DNA of 64,000 nucleotides from Stenocarpella maydis (taxonomy: Eukaryota > Ascomycota > Sordariomycetes > Diaporthales > Diaporthaceae): assembly GCA_002270565.1 (NCBI GenBank), contig NQMI01000118.1:62001-126000 (forward strand), written 5' to 3'. The stretch's first letter is position 1, and every line of letters starts with the position of its first letter. The translations under genes were made by a program, and so were the position numbers. Shown piece by piece: positions 33,751 to 44,202 of the stretch. A model generated the notes under the pieces. The model made no database searches. It was not told where the DNA came from and saw only the letters and a list, made by a program, of their open reading frames with translations.

Positions 33751-34242
33751 ATGCTTTTCAGGTCAACCATACATCTAAATCTGCTTACATTAGCCGCTGC
33801 CTTATATGATCCCCCTGAATATGACGCGCCCGTGGTCGACAAGCCTGTGGACAAGGACCAATCACAGTGGTCGGTCAAGGTCGATCTCTGGGACGAACCG
33901 TTGACAAGATTCGAGAGAGTCTACCCTCAGCTGGATCAGAAGTTTGTCCCTATCACTGCCCACAAACCTGAGACATGGTCCGTCAGCCAGATCGACACTA
34001 CATTCTATGAGGGCGCTGGGTTTATCGTCCCTCTCTATTACTGCGTCCTCTACGACATGGAACTTCGGCCGGTCCTAAACTTGTTCGAGGGTCGCATGGA
34101 CCTGAGAGCGCTGCACCTCCCGGCACTCGGTTATGTCACCTGCGCCCCAGGTTTGCCACCTGACCTCAAGCCTCCTCCAGAAAAGTTGGACCCGCCCAAG
34201 GAATCTCAGAAGCCCCAGGAGGCCCGGGAGGCCCAGGATTAA
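33751..34242 (+). CDS. Small secreted protein, unknown
   Basis: An intact 163-aa frame with its own ATG. Residues 1-18 (MLFRSTIHLNLLTLAAAL) look like a short signal peptide or anchor. The body (about 20-135) is rich in Trp, Tyr, Asp and Pro with protein-like pieces WSVKVDLWDEPLTRFERVY and IVPLYYCVLYDMELRPVLNL; the last 30 residues are a Pro/Lys/Glu-rich tail. Two Cys at most, so not a Cys-rich effector. Family not recognised. Single exon. The tail suggests a disordered C-terminus. Secretion is inferred from the N-terminus only. Confidence 0.6.
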   Translation: MLFRSTIHLNLLTLAAALYDPPEYDAPVVDKPVDKDQSQWSVKVDLWDEPLTRFERVYPQLDQKFVPITAHKPETWSVSQIDTTFYEGAGFIVPLYYCVLYDMELRPVLNLFEGRMDLRALHLPALGYVTCAPGLPPDLKPPPEKLDPPKESQKPQEAREAQD

Positions 34243-34780
34243 GCATGGTCACTCGATCAAACCCTATGTCAGTGTCGTTATATTCTTCGACAGTCAGAAT
34301 CTTTGAGCAGACTGGATTGGGTGCAATGTCAGTTACGCCGTCAGCGCCTCAGCACAATCCACCACCAGTCGCCATAAATTGTACGAGGCTTTCGGTATGG
34401 ATGGAAGATTATGAGAATTTCTCAAGTGGCAAACAGGGCGCATGAGGGGCCTTGTCACCCGGCACAAGGGCTCAAAATGACAACATATTCGGGTCGTTAT
34501 TGCGGTTGCCATTGATTCAAGGCTCGCTGTGGAGGGATATCACTTGTTGCTATCCATATCTCTTCCGTTTCTGAAGATAGCATCCTGGTGGTCTGGTTCT
34601 GCTCGTCCTTCCCAGAAACGACGGCTATCAATCTTAAGCCTGTCAATTTAGAAGCTCACGATCTGTGCATATCACTTCAATGTTACTACTCGTCCCGGGA
34701 CTTCACCGGAACTTCACCATTGTTGGGCTGTGGAAATAAGGATGCGCACAAGGCTGAAGTGGTACAAGAAAAGTTTTAAT
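34243..34780. other. Intergenic, nothing supported
   Basis: Lies between the 3' ends of two convergent genes. Short frames at 34245-34445 and 34588-34779 are not convincing. Confidence 0.45.
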
Positions 34781-35998
34781 TCAATACTGTCTTGTTGACT
34801 TTCCTCTCAAGGCATACATTTCATCCAGAATCTCTCCCTTGACCGTGTCAGCTGCCCAGCAGCTGCGGACAGCGGTCTCGGCAAGTCTGGTCATGTCTTC
34901 GTCGGTGAAGCCGCAGAACCTCCTCACGAGGAGCAGGTTCTCTAGTATCCAGGTGTCCTCCATGAAGGCCGGGTCATCGCTCGCGATTGCCAGCGGGATG
35001 CCCGCATCAAAAAGCTTGCGGATACGGAGGAATACATCATCCATTGGCTGGTGGCGAATGTAAGACCAGGGGCATATCGTCATGCACATCTCCCTCGAGC
35101 GTATTGCCTCCATGAGGCCGGCGCTCTCAGCAGCGTTCAGGCCGTGGTCGATGCGGTCAGCACCGGTCTTGCCGAGCGAGCAGACCACCTGGCGGACGTG
35201 GTCTACTGGATACGCCTTGCCCACGTCACAGTGTGCCGTCAATCGGAAGCCTTCTTCTCTTGCCCGGACGAATACCTCCTCGAACAGCATCGGGGGCCGC
35301 TCATCTTCGTTCGAGTCGAGGCCGACGCCGACTATCATGTCTCGGTACTCGAGTGCGGCAAGATAGTGATCCATGGCTGACTGCACTGGCTCGTCTCGGA
35401 GGAAGCACATGATCCAGGCGCTTCTGACCTGCAGCGCAAATTATCAGTCAGTGTAGCGAGTGCGCTGCTGGGCTGGCTCTCAACACACATTCAGCTCCTT
35501 TGCTGCCTTTTCCTGGGCAGAACGGAAGCCATCCATCATTATCTGCCACGTCACGCCGGTACGAGTGTGGCCTTGAGGATCAAAGAATAACTCGCAATAC
35601 CGCACATTCATGCTCGCGGCACGCTCGAAATAGTGCATCGCGAGGTCGTGGTAGTCCCGGGTAGTTTTGAGCACCTCGAAGCCCCCGTAGTAAGCCTCGA
35701 AGAAGGACAGCGTCTCCTCCTCGTTGTTCATGCGGCCCCCGGTGAGAGTTTTGAAACTATCGTGAGAGTCCTGCAGTTCTTGGAGCGACGAGAATACAGC
35801 TCCGGTACGTGGGTGCTTGAGCGCCATGCCGTTTCGTTGGGCAAACTTCCACTTGAGTGCCGGGGTCAGCGTGCCCTCGATGTGGACGTGAAGCTCGACT
35901 TTTGGTAGCGCTTCTACCAGAGGATCCCTGGTTTCTGCAATGGAGGTCCGCAGCTGCCGGCGGGCCGCGAGCGGAAGTGCTCCTTCGACGTCGGCCAT
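34781..35998 (-). CDS. Adenine/adenosine deaminase-like amidohydrolase
   Basis: Exons 35489-35998 and 34781-35428 encode 385 aa. The 60-nt intron (35429-35488) has donor GTGTGT, branch CTGAT and acceptor CTGCAG, phase 0. The fold is the metal-dependent amidohydrolase barrel of the adenosine/adenine deaminase family, which hydrolyses adenine or adenosine to hypoxanthine or inosine. Visible residues: ELHVHIEGTL (His37, His39, metal), VGLDSNE, LTAHCDVG (His236), RIDHGLNAAE (His265) and IASDDPAF (Asp321, Asp322). SDDPA is closer to adenine deaminases, while the usual HAGE around the catalytic Glu reads HCDV here, a variant that I believe occurs in a fungal subgroup. So adenine, adenosine or a related purine is the likely substrate, not settled. 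Cytosolic, no signal. Length is usual for the family. Confidence 0.88.
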
Positions 35999-37028
35999 GC
36001 TCTCAGCAACTCGGGGCCGGATGTAAAATCGCAGAGGACTTGGTGTTTGAGTGCCTGGGTAAAGGCTATCGCGGGTGACAATCTGCGCCCGCGAGCTGCA
36101 CCGGACGACCTTTCGCAGTCAAATATACCCGCCCTCCGGGGGTTGTTAAACAACACCACCGTCGTGACTCACGGTTCGCTCACGCATCGGTATATCAGCA
36201 GCCGAAACGTGGGCTGCCCAGTCAGACCGAACATAAGCATACGCTAGACGCCTTAGCAAGTAGGAGCGTATATGCGCATGTATATATCTTGATGCTCACG
36301 GCCCTCCGGCGGGTGCACACCTCAGCCAAAGCCAATAATGAATGCAATCGGGCGGGGTTGATGGCCCTACTCTATTTTAATCCCAGACGGTGTGTAATAA
36401 GCGATTGTCGAAGCCACGAAGCTCAGCAGTGAACTGATGCTGGTCAAGGTACATCTGAGATCCTGAGATAGACCGTGCAACAATTTCAGCTAGCAGATTT
36501 TCAGGCACGTAGGAATCCTAAGAAAGCACAAAGACAGACCATGCAGAAGGAATTAGGTTGGGATCCGCGTTGTGGCGGCTCCCCGACATTGGCCGTGCAA
36601 GCTTGCAAACCAAATGACGCACGCATGGTTGATAAAGAAGACAGTACAGTTTCAAACGTAGTCCGCCTTTAAGCCGTTGCCCGGAACTGCCTTATCTCTG
36701 ATGCACAGACCTCCTTACGTAAGCACGCTGAGGTAAGCAGGGACGAGAAGCGAGTCCTTTGCCAAGCTTCTCTACACGGATTAGTCAGCAGTTTTTTTTT
36801 AAAACTTGTAATCTTATAGGTGCACTATACAGAATAAGTGGGAAAGCTATATGAGAAAAAAACCTTGGCAAAAGGGCATCTGAATTCTTGAGATAAGGAC
36901 TGCCTGGCTTTGTTCGGTAGATGCGATGCTTGGTTGCCGCCATGGCCCCAAGAGCACACATACACCGTGCACTCTACCCGGATGAGACTGATGTGACTAG
37001 CAGAAACAAGTAACAATCCCACGCGAGC
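35999..37028. other. Shared upstream region of deaminase and RraA-type genes
   Basis: The two genes are divergent, so this 1-kb region holds both promoters. Short frames at 36047, 36475 and 36825 show nothing recognisable. A T-run lies at about 36792-36800. Confidence 0.45.
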
Positions 37029-37817
37029 ATGTTCCTCTCCTCTCGAGCATTGCCCTCACATCTGCACACGAGTCGAAGGCCAGTATTGCCATCACGTCTC
37101 CGCATAATCCCGCCCGTTCCAGCCCGCACGTTGTCCCTCACAGCCAGGATGGCATCGGACCCCATTGCAGAGAGGCTCAAGCAGTTCCCAACCTGCGACA
37201 TCTCAGGCGCGCTGGTCAAGCTGAAATACCGCAACGGCGGCTTCCTCTCGGGGCTCACGCTCTGGTCGCCAGAGCGCCAGGCCGGCGGCACGAGGATCGC
37301 CGGCCCGGCCTACACGGTCAGGTACGCACCGCTGTCGGACCCGGCGCCAAAGCTCCCGGGCCACTACATCGACTCGGTGCCCGCCGGGGCCGTGGTGTTC
37401 GTGTCGGCGCCGCCCCGGACGCCCAACGCCGTGTACGGCGGGCTCATGAGCGCGCGGGCCAGGGCCCTCGGGGCGGTGGGCAGCGTCATCGACGGGCGGT
37501 TCCGCGACCTGCACGAGCAGAGGGAGCAGGGCTGGCCCCTGTTCGCGCGGGATGTCGGCACGGCGCCGCCCCAGGAGCTCCTCAAGGTCGTCGGGGTGAA
37601 CGTGCCGGTCAGGCTGTCGACGGACGAGCAGGACATGGAGATCAGGCCGGGGGACTACATCATCGGGGACCTCAACGGGGTCGTGCTGTGCCCCAAGGAG
37701 CTGGCAGAGGAGGTCATCCCGATCGTGCAGAAGATGGTCGAGGCCGATGACAAGGTAATGATCGAGCTGCAGAAGGGGATGGGTTTCGAGGAGGCTAGCA
37801 AAAAATTCAGAGGCTGA
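37029..37817 (+). CDS. RraA-family aldolase (4-hydroxy-4-methyl-2-oxoglutarate aldolase-like)
   Basis: An intact single exon of 262 aa. The RraA fold is used by class II aldolases/oxaloacetate decarboxylases that cleave 4-hydroxy-4-methyl-2-oxoglutarate. Visible signatures: DISGALVKL near the mature N-terminus, YTVRYAP, NAVYGGLMSARARALGAVGSV (substrate-binding glycines) and VIDGRFRD (the DGxxRD motif that separates true enzymes from regulators; Arg and Asp bind substrate and metal), then GDYIIGDLNGVVLCP. The first 40 residues are Arg/Ser/Leu/Pro-rich without acidic residues and look like a mitochondrial presequence; a second ATG at 37149 (MASDPIAERL) would give a cytosolic form. All expected active-site residues are present. 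Confidence 0.88.
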   Translation: MFLSSRALPSHLHTSRRPVLPSRLRIIPPVPARTLSLTARMASDPIAERLKQFPTCDISGALVKLKYRNGGFLSGLTLWSPERQAGGTRIAGPAYTVRYAPLSDPAPKLPGHYIDSVPAGAVVFVSAPPRTPNAVYGGLMSARARALGAVGSVIDGRFRDLHEQREQGWPLFARDVGTAPPQELLKVVGVNVPVRLSTDEQDMEIRPGDYIIGDLNGVVLCPKELAEEVIPIVQKMVEADDKVMIELQKGMGFEEASKKFRG

Positions 37818-38069
37818 GCCACGCTCGTCCTGGGGTGACACCTTTTGGAAATCCGTTTCGTCCCGCCAGCCCAGACTTTGATCTATAATTATATGCAGTA
37901 CAATTTTGCAGGGCCTTGCTGTCAAAAGAAGAGACGGCAGTGTGGATGGGCCGGCCGTGTCACGTCGCTCGTCTGGACCAGTTGACACCGGAAGCAACCC
38001 ATGAACAATGGCTAGCTAGCCACATTGGCAATCTGTCTGGACCCAACGCACCACGTATTTAATCACCAG

Positions 38070-38748
38070 TTACAACTGTCCCTTAAACAATTCGAATGAT
38101 CCGCCCCGGCCCTCGCCTTTGTGCAATCTGGAGGCTCCCTGAACACTTTCCCTTGCCACAACCTCCACGCCAGCATCATACTCAAACCGCAACGCGTCCT
38201 TCAAACTCCGTGCCTCAAACGTGCTATAGTGCGCCGACCTCCTATCCGCGCTCATGCACCTCTGAGGAAAGGTCAGCAAGCTCCTCTCCAGAGCCATTGC
38301 CTCCTGCGTGGCCCTGCCCTTCTCCACAACCCGGCTCACAAGCCCCATCGCCAACGCCTCCTTCGCGTCGACCGGCCGTCCGGTGAGGATCAGGTCGGGC
38401 GCCCGGCCGAGCCCCACAGCCTTGGGCAGCCCGACAGTCCCGCCGTCCAGGAGCGGGACGCCCCGCTGCCTGCAAGACACCCCCAGCACGGCGGTCGTGT
38501 CGCACACGCGCACGCCAGCCATGGCGGGGGCGGAGGTCGTATCCGCCGCAGAAGGCCCCGCCCCCGGCCCCGGTGAAGACACATAACCTCTGCCAGACGC
38601 CGTTTTCGAACCTCTGGAATGCTACCGGGAGGAGGCGTGCCGTGGCTGCGTTGACTGCGTTGCGGTTCTTGGGCCGGCTGATGGTTGTCGCGGCGATGCC
38701 TTCCGCTGACGGCTCATAGAGAGCGATGGGGAGCTGGGTGGGACACAT
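38070..38748 (-). pseudogene. Enoyl-CoA hydratase/isomerase pseudogene with internal deletion
   Basis: The N-terminal piece, starting at the ATG at 38748, reads ISRPKNRNAVNAATARLL ... CVFTGAGGGAFCGGYDL in one frame; the C-terminal piece reads VCDTTAVLGVSCRQRGVPLL DGGTVGLPKAVGLGRAPDLIL TGRPVDAKEALAMGLVSRVVEKG ... CMSADRRSAHYSTF in another. Between them the normal roughly 50-60 residues containing the oxyanion-hole segment (typically KPVIAAVSGYAVAGG in this group) are missing and the frame shifts, at about 38530-38565. The remaining halves keep good codon structure with no other stops, so the lesion looks young. An active hydratase cannot be made from it. Confidence 0.8.
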
Positions 38749-41217
38749 GGCTGTAGTCTGATAGTCTATACGCGCTTTCACGCATATATTTCCATCAAAG
38801 ACCTGTTGATCGTGACAGCCCAACTTCCAAGGTTTTCAACGTGATTGTTGATGCTTCGGCTCGGTCCATGTCTGAGCCCCTCACCTGCAAGTGGGCAGTT
38901 TGTGGAGAGGTAACATGTGATTGCGGAGGCATAAGACGTCGCACAAGATTAAAGCACAAATGCACAAACGCACAAATAGTTTATTTGTAATCTTCATGCA
39001 CAACAGTCGGTTCGCTGCCTCGCAAGTTTCACAACGAGGCTGTTAACATGGGTGGTGCGAGGTCCTACGGCTGTCGTTCAGCTAAAAGTCTAGAGTACTC
39101 ACTGTTCTTTCAAGCTTACGTTTTCATGTATAAGTCTTTTCTTTTTTTGACGTTCAGGGAAATTGAAACGCATGGGCGGCCTCGCGTTGCAACGTCCTAG
39201 CTATCAACTAAAACGCCACATGAACAAAGAGCCCAGACTTGATGTTCTCACACAATTATGCGATTGGCAAATGTTTTTACCAGGTGCCGTGAAACTGGGA
39301 CGGCACGTCCGCCTTTATTATTGTACGATAGTAAACGGCGCAATGACCGACCTGTATAATTAGTACACGGAAGTTGTTGGCCCAGCACGTTGAGGTGCTT
39401 CAGCAGGACGATCTGGCCAACCAAAAGAAAGACACACATTCATAGAATCGTCTTTCTCGGGCACAACAGCAGACACTACTCATGAGACTAGCGGCTTCTC
39501 TTCCCACGAGTCCTGATTAATTCCATGGTCAATCACCCCTCGGCAGCACTCACGCTAGTTCTTTGCTCCCTAGGTACTATTGTTGATTCATTGGAAGTAC
39601 CGAAAGCCCCAAAACGTTAAAATAGAATTAAATTGCAACTCACCGAGTCAGGAAAGCATGGACCATGTTTGAGGCAGTGTCTTGATTTCTTTCACCATTT
39701 TGGACCCACGTTAATGCCTGCCCGTTGTCCAGAATTCTGGGAACAGAAAGACCGCGAGTGATAACTATTAGGCCTCTCCGTGTCGAGTACTCGCCATAAT
39801 TCTCCCCGATGGTCTCGGGGTGCCGTGTTGGTGTTTGGGACCTTTTCGGGCCAAGTTGGGGATCCAGCCACGGCACCTTCAACACCCTTGAGCCTTTACG
39901 AGGTTATGTCATTTCCACATGCACCTTCGTGTCTGTTAATGGAATCTGAATTGCTTCTTTACAAAGTCATCCCGAAACGATAGGCCTAAGTACATATCAC
40001 AAGACACCATCTGAGCTGAGGTTTGAAACTCACTCTCTCTCCATTCACTGAATCCTATTCATCTATCAGATGACCATCTTCTACAACGATATGCTACTTG
40101 AAGGCCATTTAAATTATCCATTACGATGCAACCTACTACGCTTACCGTTAGCCTCGTGGCCCTAGCTACATATGTAACGTGGCAACTTCCACCAAGGGCA
40201 GTGGCCATGGCCCTCGCTGTCCAGAAGATGAATATTACAACGCGATGATGGAAAGCAAGAACCGCAAAGCCGCCACCATAGACTGCGTCAGATGGCTGGG
40301 CCGGACCTTCACCGACCCTAATCAAATCCCCAAGTACCTAGGTATCTCAAGGACTGTGGTGAAGAAAAGAGTGAAGACCGTGTGAGCCGAGTCTCGGCTG
40401 CCTGTCCCTGTATCACAACAAACTCTAGCTTCACCACAGTGCCAACCAGTGCCCATGTCAGTAGCATGCCGTCGAGTACGGCCATCGCCACCACGCCTTT
40501 GCAATCTCTAAGCTCTGCAGGCCGTGGCTCTACCACCACTGAGGCCTACTCAAGACTGTCGGCGAGTTCACACCCACCCGCCACGACCTTGGCGCATGAT
40601 GCTCCCCCCCAACGACACCGTCTTCCTCACCGTCGGGCCATGAGACTACCTCAGCCACCCATAATTCAGTGCCCACCACTTACAGGAACCCGGCTTATAA
40701 TTATACTATATGATTAAATTTAGTCATGTCGTGCTCCTCATTTGCGTACCTTGGCACCTAGGTATGTAATCCAAGTCGAGGACAATTATCCAGGCTTTTG
40801 CAGAAACTTTTAGGTGATAGAAAATGAACTCCGAAACTGGCCCACGTAATTTGTGCAAGACTGTGAAGCATGACATGACCTCATCACCCAGTGTACATAT
40901 GCAGGAGAGCACTGCGAGGAGGCAAATTGGAGGAGACGGAGTTTTGAACTACTTCATTTTGCTGTGACTAGCACACTCCTGGCCGCACTTCTAGCCAGCA
41001 GCATGAAAACTTTGAAAATACACAAAAGAACGCATTCCAGCGCCTTCTGCTCCGACGCCCATGCTTGAATTTATCATGCGGTCTTCCGAGTATTATCTTT
41101 GTCGAGAATAACGAAGAACAAATGCCTTTTTAAAATGCTATACATGAAAAAAAAGGAGGGAAAAAAAGGGACTCGCCCAAAACCTCCTTACTTCAACTTG
41201 TCCGCCTCGGCACACCC
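38749..41217. other. Intergenic, 2.5 kb; one weak gene candidate at 40123-40717
   Basis: Most of this stretch holds nothing. At 40123 an ATG opens a signal-peptide-like start (MQPTTLTVSLVALATYVTWQ); overlapping frames at 40179-40385 and 40382-40717 give a hydrophilic piece and a Ser/Thr-rich mucin-like piece. They might be exons of a small secreted protein, but I could not find splice sites that join them well. An A/G-rich run at about 41145-41170 lies next to the ankyrin gene end. Confidence 0.3.
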
Positions 41218-42008
41218 CTACCTCATCCTCTCGGGGGCCCTCTCCTCCGCGGCCTCTGACTCGGGGGGCTTCGCCTTTCCCCGACCGGGTGCGGCCTCAA
41301 ACTTTGCCCTCCACTTGTCCTCCTGCTTGAACATGACGATGCACTGCAGGGCCGACGGCGTGCCGTAGTCCGGGTCGGCGCCGCCCTCGAGCAGGACCTG
41401 GTTGAACAATGTCAGCCACAGGGGAGGAAGGAAATCGGAGACCACGAAACAACCACGTCAATCGGGAGTGATAAAAGAACTATTTCTGTATTTCACCGCG
41501 GAATCTCACAGAGCGGACTTACCTCTACGACATCATCCAACCTCTTGAAGACCGCACCGGCTATTGGGCTCTGCCGCTTGTCGTTGAGCCTGTTGGGGTC
41601 CGCCCCGTTCTGGATGAGCAGCTTGACCAGGTCCGCGTGGCCGTAATACGCCGCCAGCATGAGCTGCACCCCCGAAACATGACCCAGTCTGTCAGCCTGT
41701 GTGCTACTATGAATGGGTGTGCACCCAACGAGAACGCGCTGCTGACCGCCACCTGTGTTTGGGGGGGGGGAGTGCGGGGGGCAATAGCATGCCCCGGGCT
41801 CGGGGGTCGGTCGGTTTCGCAGTTGGCTGTTCAGACTCACCAGCGTGTCGCCCTTCTCGTTTGTCAGGTTCGCCGGCAGGCCCGAGGCGAGGGCCTCCTC
41901 GAGCACCTCCTTGTTGCCCTCGCGGGCGGCGTTGTACATCGAGGCCGCCAGCCGGATCGCCTCGAGCGATGGCGAGAAGGCCGTCGCCGACGTCAGGTCT
42001 GTGCTCAT
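41218..42008 (-). CDS. Small ankyrin-repeat protein
   Basis: Exons 41841-42008, 41523-41663 and 41218-41397 encode 162 aa. Introns: 41664-41840 (177 nt, donor GTGAGT, acceptor GTGCAG) and 41398-41522 (125 nt, donor GTAAGT, acceptor AACCAG), both phase 0. Ankyrin repeats: YNAAREGNKEVLEEALASGL, then TLLMLAAYYGHADLVKLLIQ NGADPN across the first junction, then SPIAGAVFKRLDDVVEVLLE GGADPD across the second, so the repeat pattern confirms both splices. The C-terminus is Lys/Glu/Arg/Pro-rich. No other domain is seen; a protein-protein adaptor role is likely. The long first intron has no in-frame stop, so an unspliced transcript would add 59 residues inside repeat 2. Confidence 0.85.
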
Positions 42009-43276
42009 CTTTGGAGTGCACGAGTTGGTTTGTTGTTTTTGCGGTGGCTTTGGGGGTGGGGTCTTATTCCGGGTTGCGTGGTCGGTGTGGTTGGTTATTG
42101 GCAATACGGACGGGTTGTATGGACGGCGGTATTATTTGATAGATAGACAGACAGAGGGCAGGGCAGGGAGCTCAGTACCAAGAACCAGGTGAGGGTCGCG
42201 ATGAGCCGCTGTGACGTTGACCCACTCAGGCAGAGCAAGCAGGTGCAGTGATTTGAGCCCCCTAGCGTTGCTGCCCTGAGTGCAGCTCGCACTTATTAAT
42301 AAGCCCTCTCGGTGATTGGCGAGGCCCCGGGCGAAGATTCCAGAAACGCACGCTGTGCCGCTGGCGCCCGTAAGCCCGACCAGGTGGCATCAGCTGGTCC
42401 TGCATGCGACCTTCGGACATCTGGAATAGTGCAGGTCAGCCTTTTGAATGAGGAGGGTTATTCGGAGAAGACAACCCACAGTGTGACTTCGGAGACGCGA
42501 AATGGGAAATACCACGACTGTTCTTACAGGGGACATGCTGAAGCTGTGCAGCCTGCAGTGACGTCAAGGCCATGGACAAGGCTTGTTCAATGTTCTCTTG
42601 TGCCGGAGGATGCAATTAGACGAGCCGGCCGTGCGGCATTCCTCCCTCCCAAGTTATGGCGATTCGTTCAAACCCCAGGAATCATGCGCTTGAGCTCGAT
42701 TGATTTTCGCTCCGAGAAGAAAAAAAAAATCGCTCGCCTGTCCTCTGCCAGTGGGCAATGGCGGCTCGAAAGCGAGTGCTTCACGCGTATTTTGGCCACA
42801 TTCAGATATACCTCAGGCAAGATGCACACCGGGGTCACCGAGTCGCACGCCTGGGAGTGATGGCCCTGATTTTTTTGAAATCCAGGCACGCATAGAGTAA
42901 ATATTGCTGCTGGGCTCCGGTGCATCTGTGCGTGAGGACCACCACGCAGACATGCAGGTGGCCCGGTCGTTTCCACATGCCTCTACCAGGGAGCAGCGGT
43001 GGGCAGGGGGCTTACCTCTTGGTGCATCGGATTGTTACCGGCCCGGTGGACAAGGAGGTCACGGCTGTACACGCAACGGCATTGCAGCCGGGCAACATGC
43101 GAGAGCATGGCGCGGGGAGGACAAGGGTGAAGCATCAGAAGATCGTATGTGTTATTAATTTATATACTGCCGACCATCGATGCCGGCGGCCAGGTGGCAT
43201 GTCAATGATGGCATCCCTCACACAGCAGGTGCTCACCGCCCCGCTGAATTACGAGCCGGGAGAGCAGGCGCCGCCA
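42009..43276. other. Intergenic, 1.27 kb, no supported gene
   Basis: An open frame at 42312-42860 (182 codons, GTG start) has no recognisable motif and a nucleotide composition like its surroundings; not called. A run of A lies at about 42720-42729. It contains the ankyrin gene promoter. Confidence 0.4.
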
Positions 43277-44202
43277 TTAGTAGATGAGCTGGTCGTCATA
43301 GGCCCTCACGCCCTCGAGGTACCCCAGGACCTGGTCGTAGTCCTTGCAGACGTGCGTGGCGTCCCAGCCGTCGCTGCCCGAGTTGTCGTCCGGGAAGGTG
43401 GTGGCGTGGCCCTCGAGGGCGGTGTCGGCGGCGCACGTGATCGCCTGGCGCATGTAGGCGATGCAGTGGATCATGTGCCAGTGGTGGTCGTCCGGGATGG
43501 GGTGGCCCGACGACAGGCCCGAGTACGTCTGGGCTATGGCGAAGAGGCAGTGGATCTGGTGGGTGACCGACGTGGTGAAGACGGTCATGCCGTCGTACCA
43601 CTCGATGGGCTTGGGGAGGTCGTGGTACTTGTGCGTGTCGTTGACCCACTGGAAGCCCATGCCCTCTGTGCGACGTGGTGTCAGTATACACACACATAGA
43701 TATATATATATATATGCCGGATGCATTGTGTGTGTTGGTGGGGGGGGGGGAGATGATGATGAAAGGGTGTGTAAGTGGACAGGAATAACATACTCGGCAT
43801 CAGATTGTTCCACTTGGCCAGCGTCTCGTTGGTAAAGAACTCGGACGTGTTCGTGGGCGCGTAGGACGTGTCGTACTCGAACCTGGTCAGCTTCTGGGGG
43901 AAGCGGGGACCGACGCCCGTCATGTCGCCGAGAAGCTGCCACTGGTCCTGGACGGGCTCCCTCATCTCGTTGCGGACCAGCAGGGCGACGATGATGAGCA
44001 GCAGGGTGGTGTCGAGCATCCAGCGCGACGACCTGAGGATGCTGGAGAGCTGTGACCGTCTTGACCTCCTCTCGTGGTGCTGTGAGTGCCATGCCTTCTC
44101 GTCGCCGATGAGGGACTCGACCTCGGTGCTGGACCTCGAGTCGTCGTGGTCGTGCTCGTGCCCTCCTCCAAGATCCACGTTCTCGTACTTGTGCGATGCC
44201 AT
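43277..44202 (-). CDS. UstYa-like (DUF3328) membrane protein
   Basis: Exons 43794-44202 and 43277-43665 encode 265 aa. The 128-nt intron (donor GTATGT, acceptor CGCACAG) carries an AT repeat and a C-run. The protein has a polar N-terminus with His/Asp-rich GGHEHDHDD, one membrane segment (about 61-76, WMLDTTLLLIIVALLV), then a lumenal domain with the two family motifs: HQIHC (172-176) and HMIHC (200-204), plus RQAITCAADTALEGH. UstYa-type proteins act in oxidative cyclisation or modification of fungal ribosomally made peptides and some other secondary metabolites. No tandem-repeat precursor peptide, polyketide synthase or peptide synthetase is visible in this window, so this member looks isolated. 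A disabled Zn2Cys6 regulator lies just upstream. Family assignment is firm; pathway is not. Confidence 0.9.

Noticed and set aside
37203..37997. 264-codon minus-strand frame
   Set aside because: Antisense of the intact RraA-type gene; His/Arg/Asp-rich shadow.
40123..40717. Possible small secreted Ser/Thr-rich protein
   Set aside because: A signal-like start and Ser/Thr-rich piece exist, but no splice pattern joins them convincingly; left as a note in the intergenic entry.
42312..42860. 182-codon plus-strand frame
   Set aside because: Starts at GTG only and has no recognisable motif or splice context.
42920..43699. 259-codon plus-strand Val/Arg-rich frame
   Set aside because: Antisense of the UstYa-like exon 2, where the HxxHC motifs prove the minus strand.
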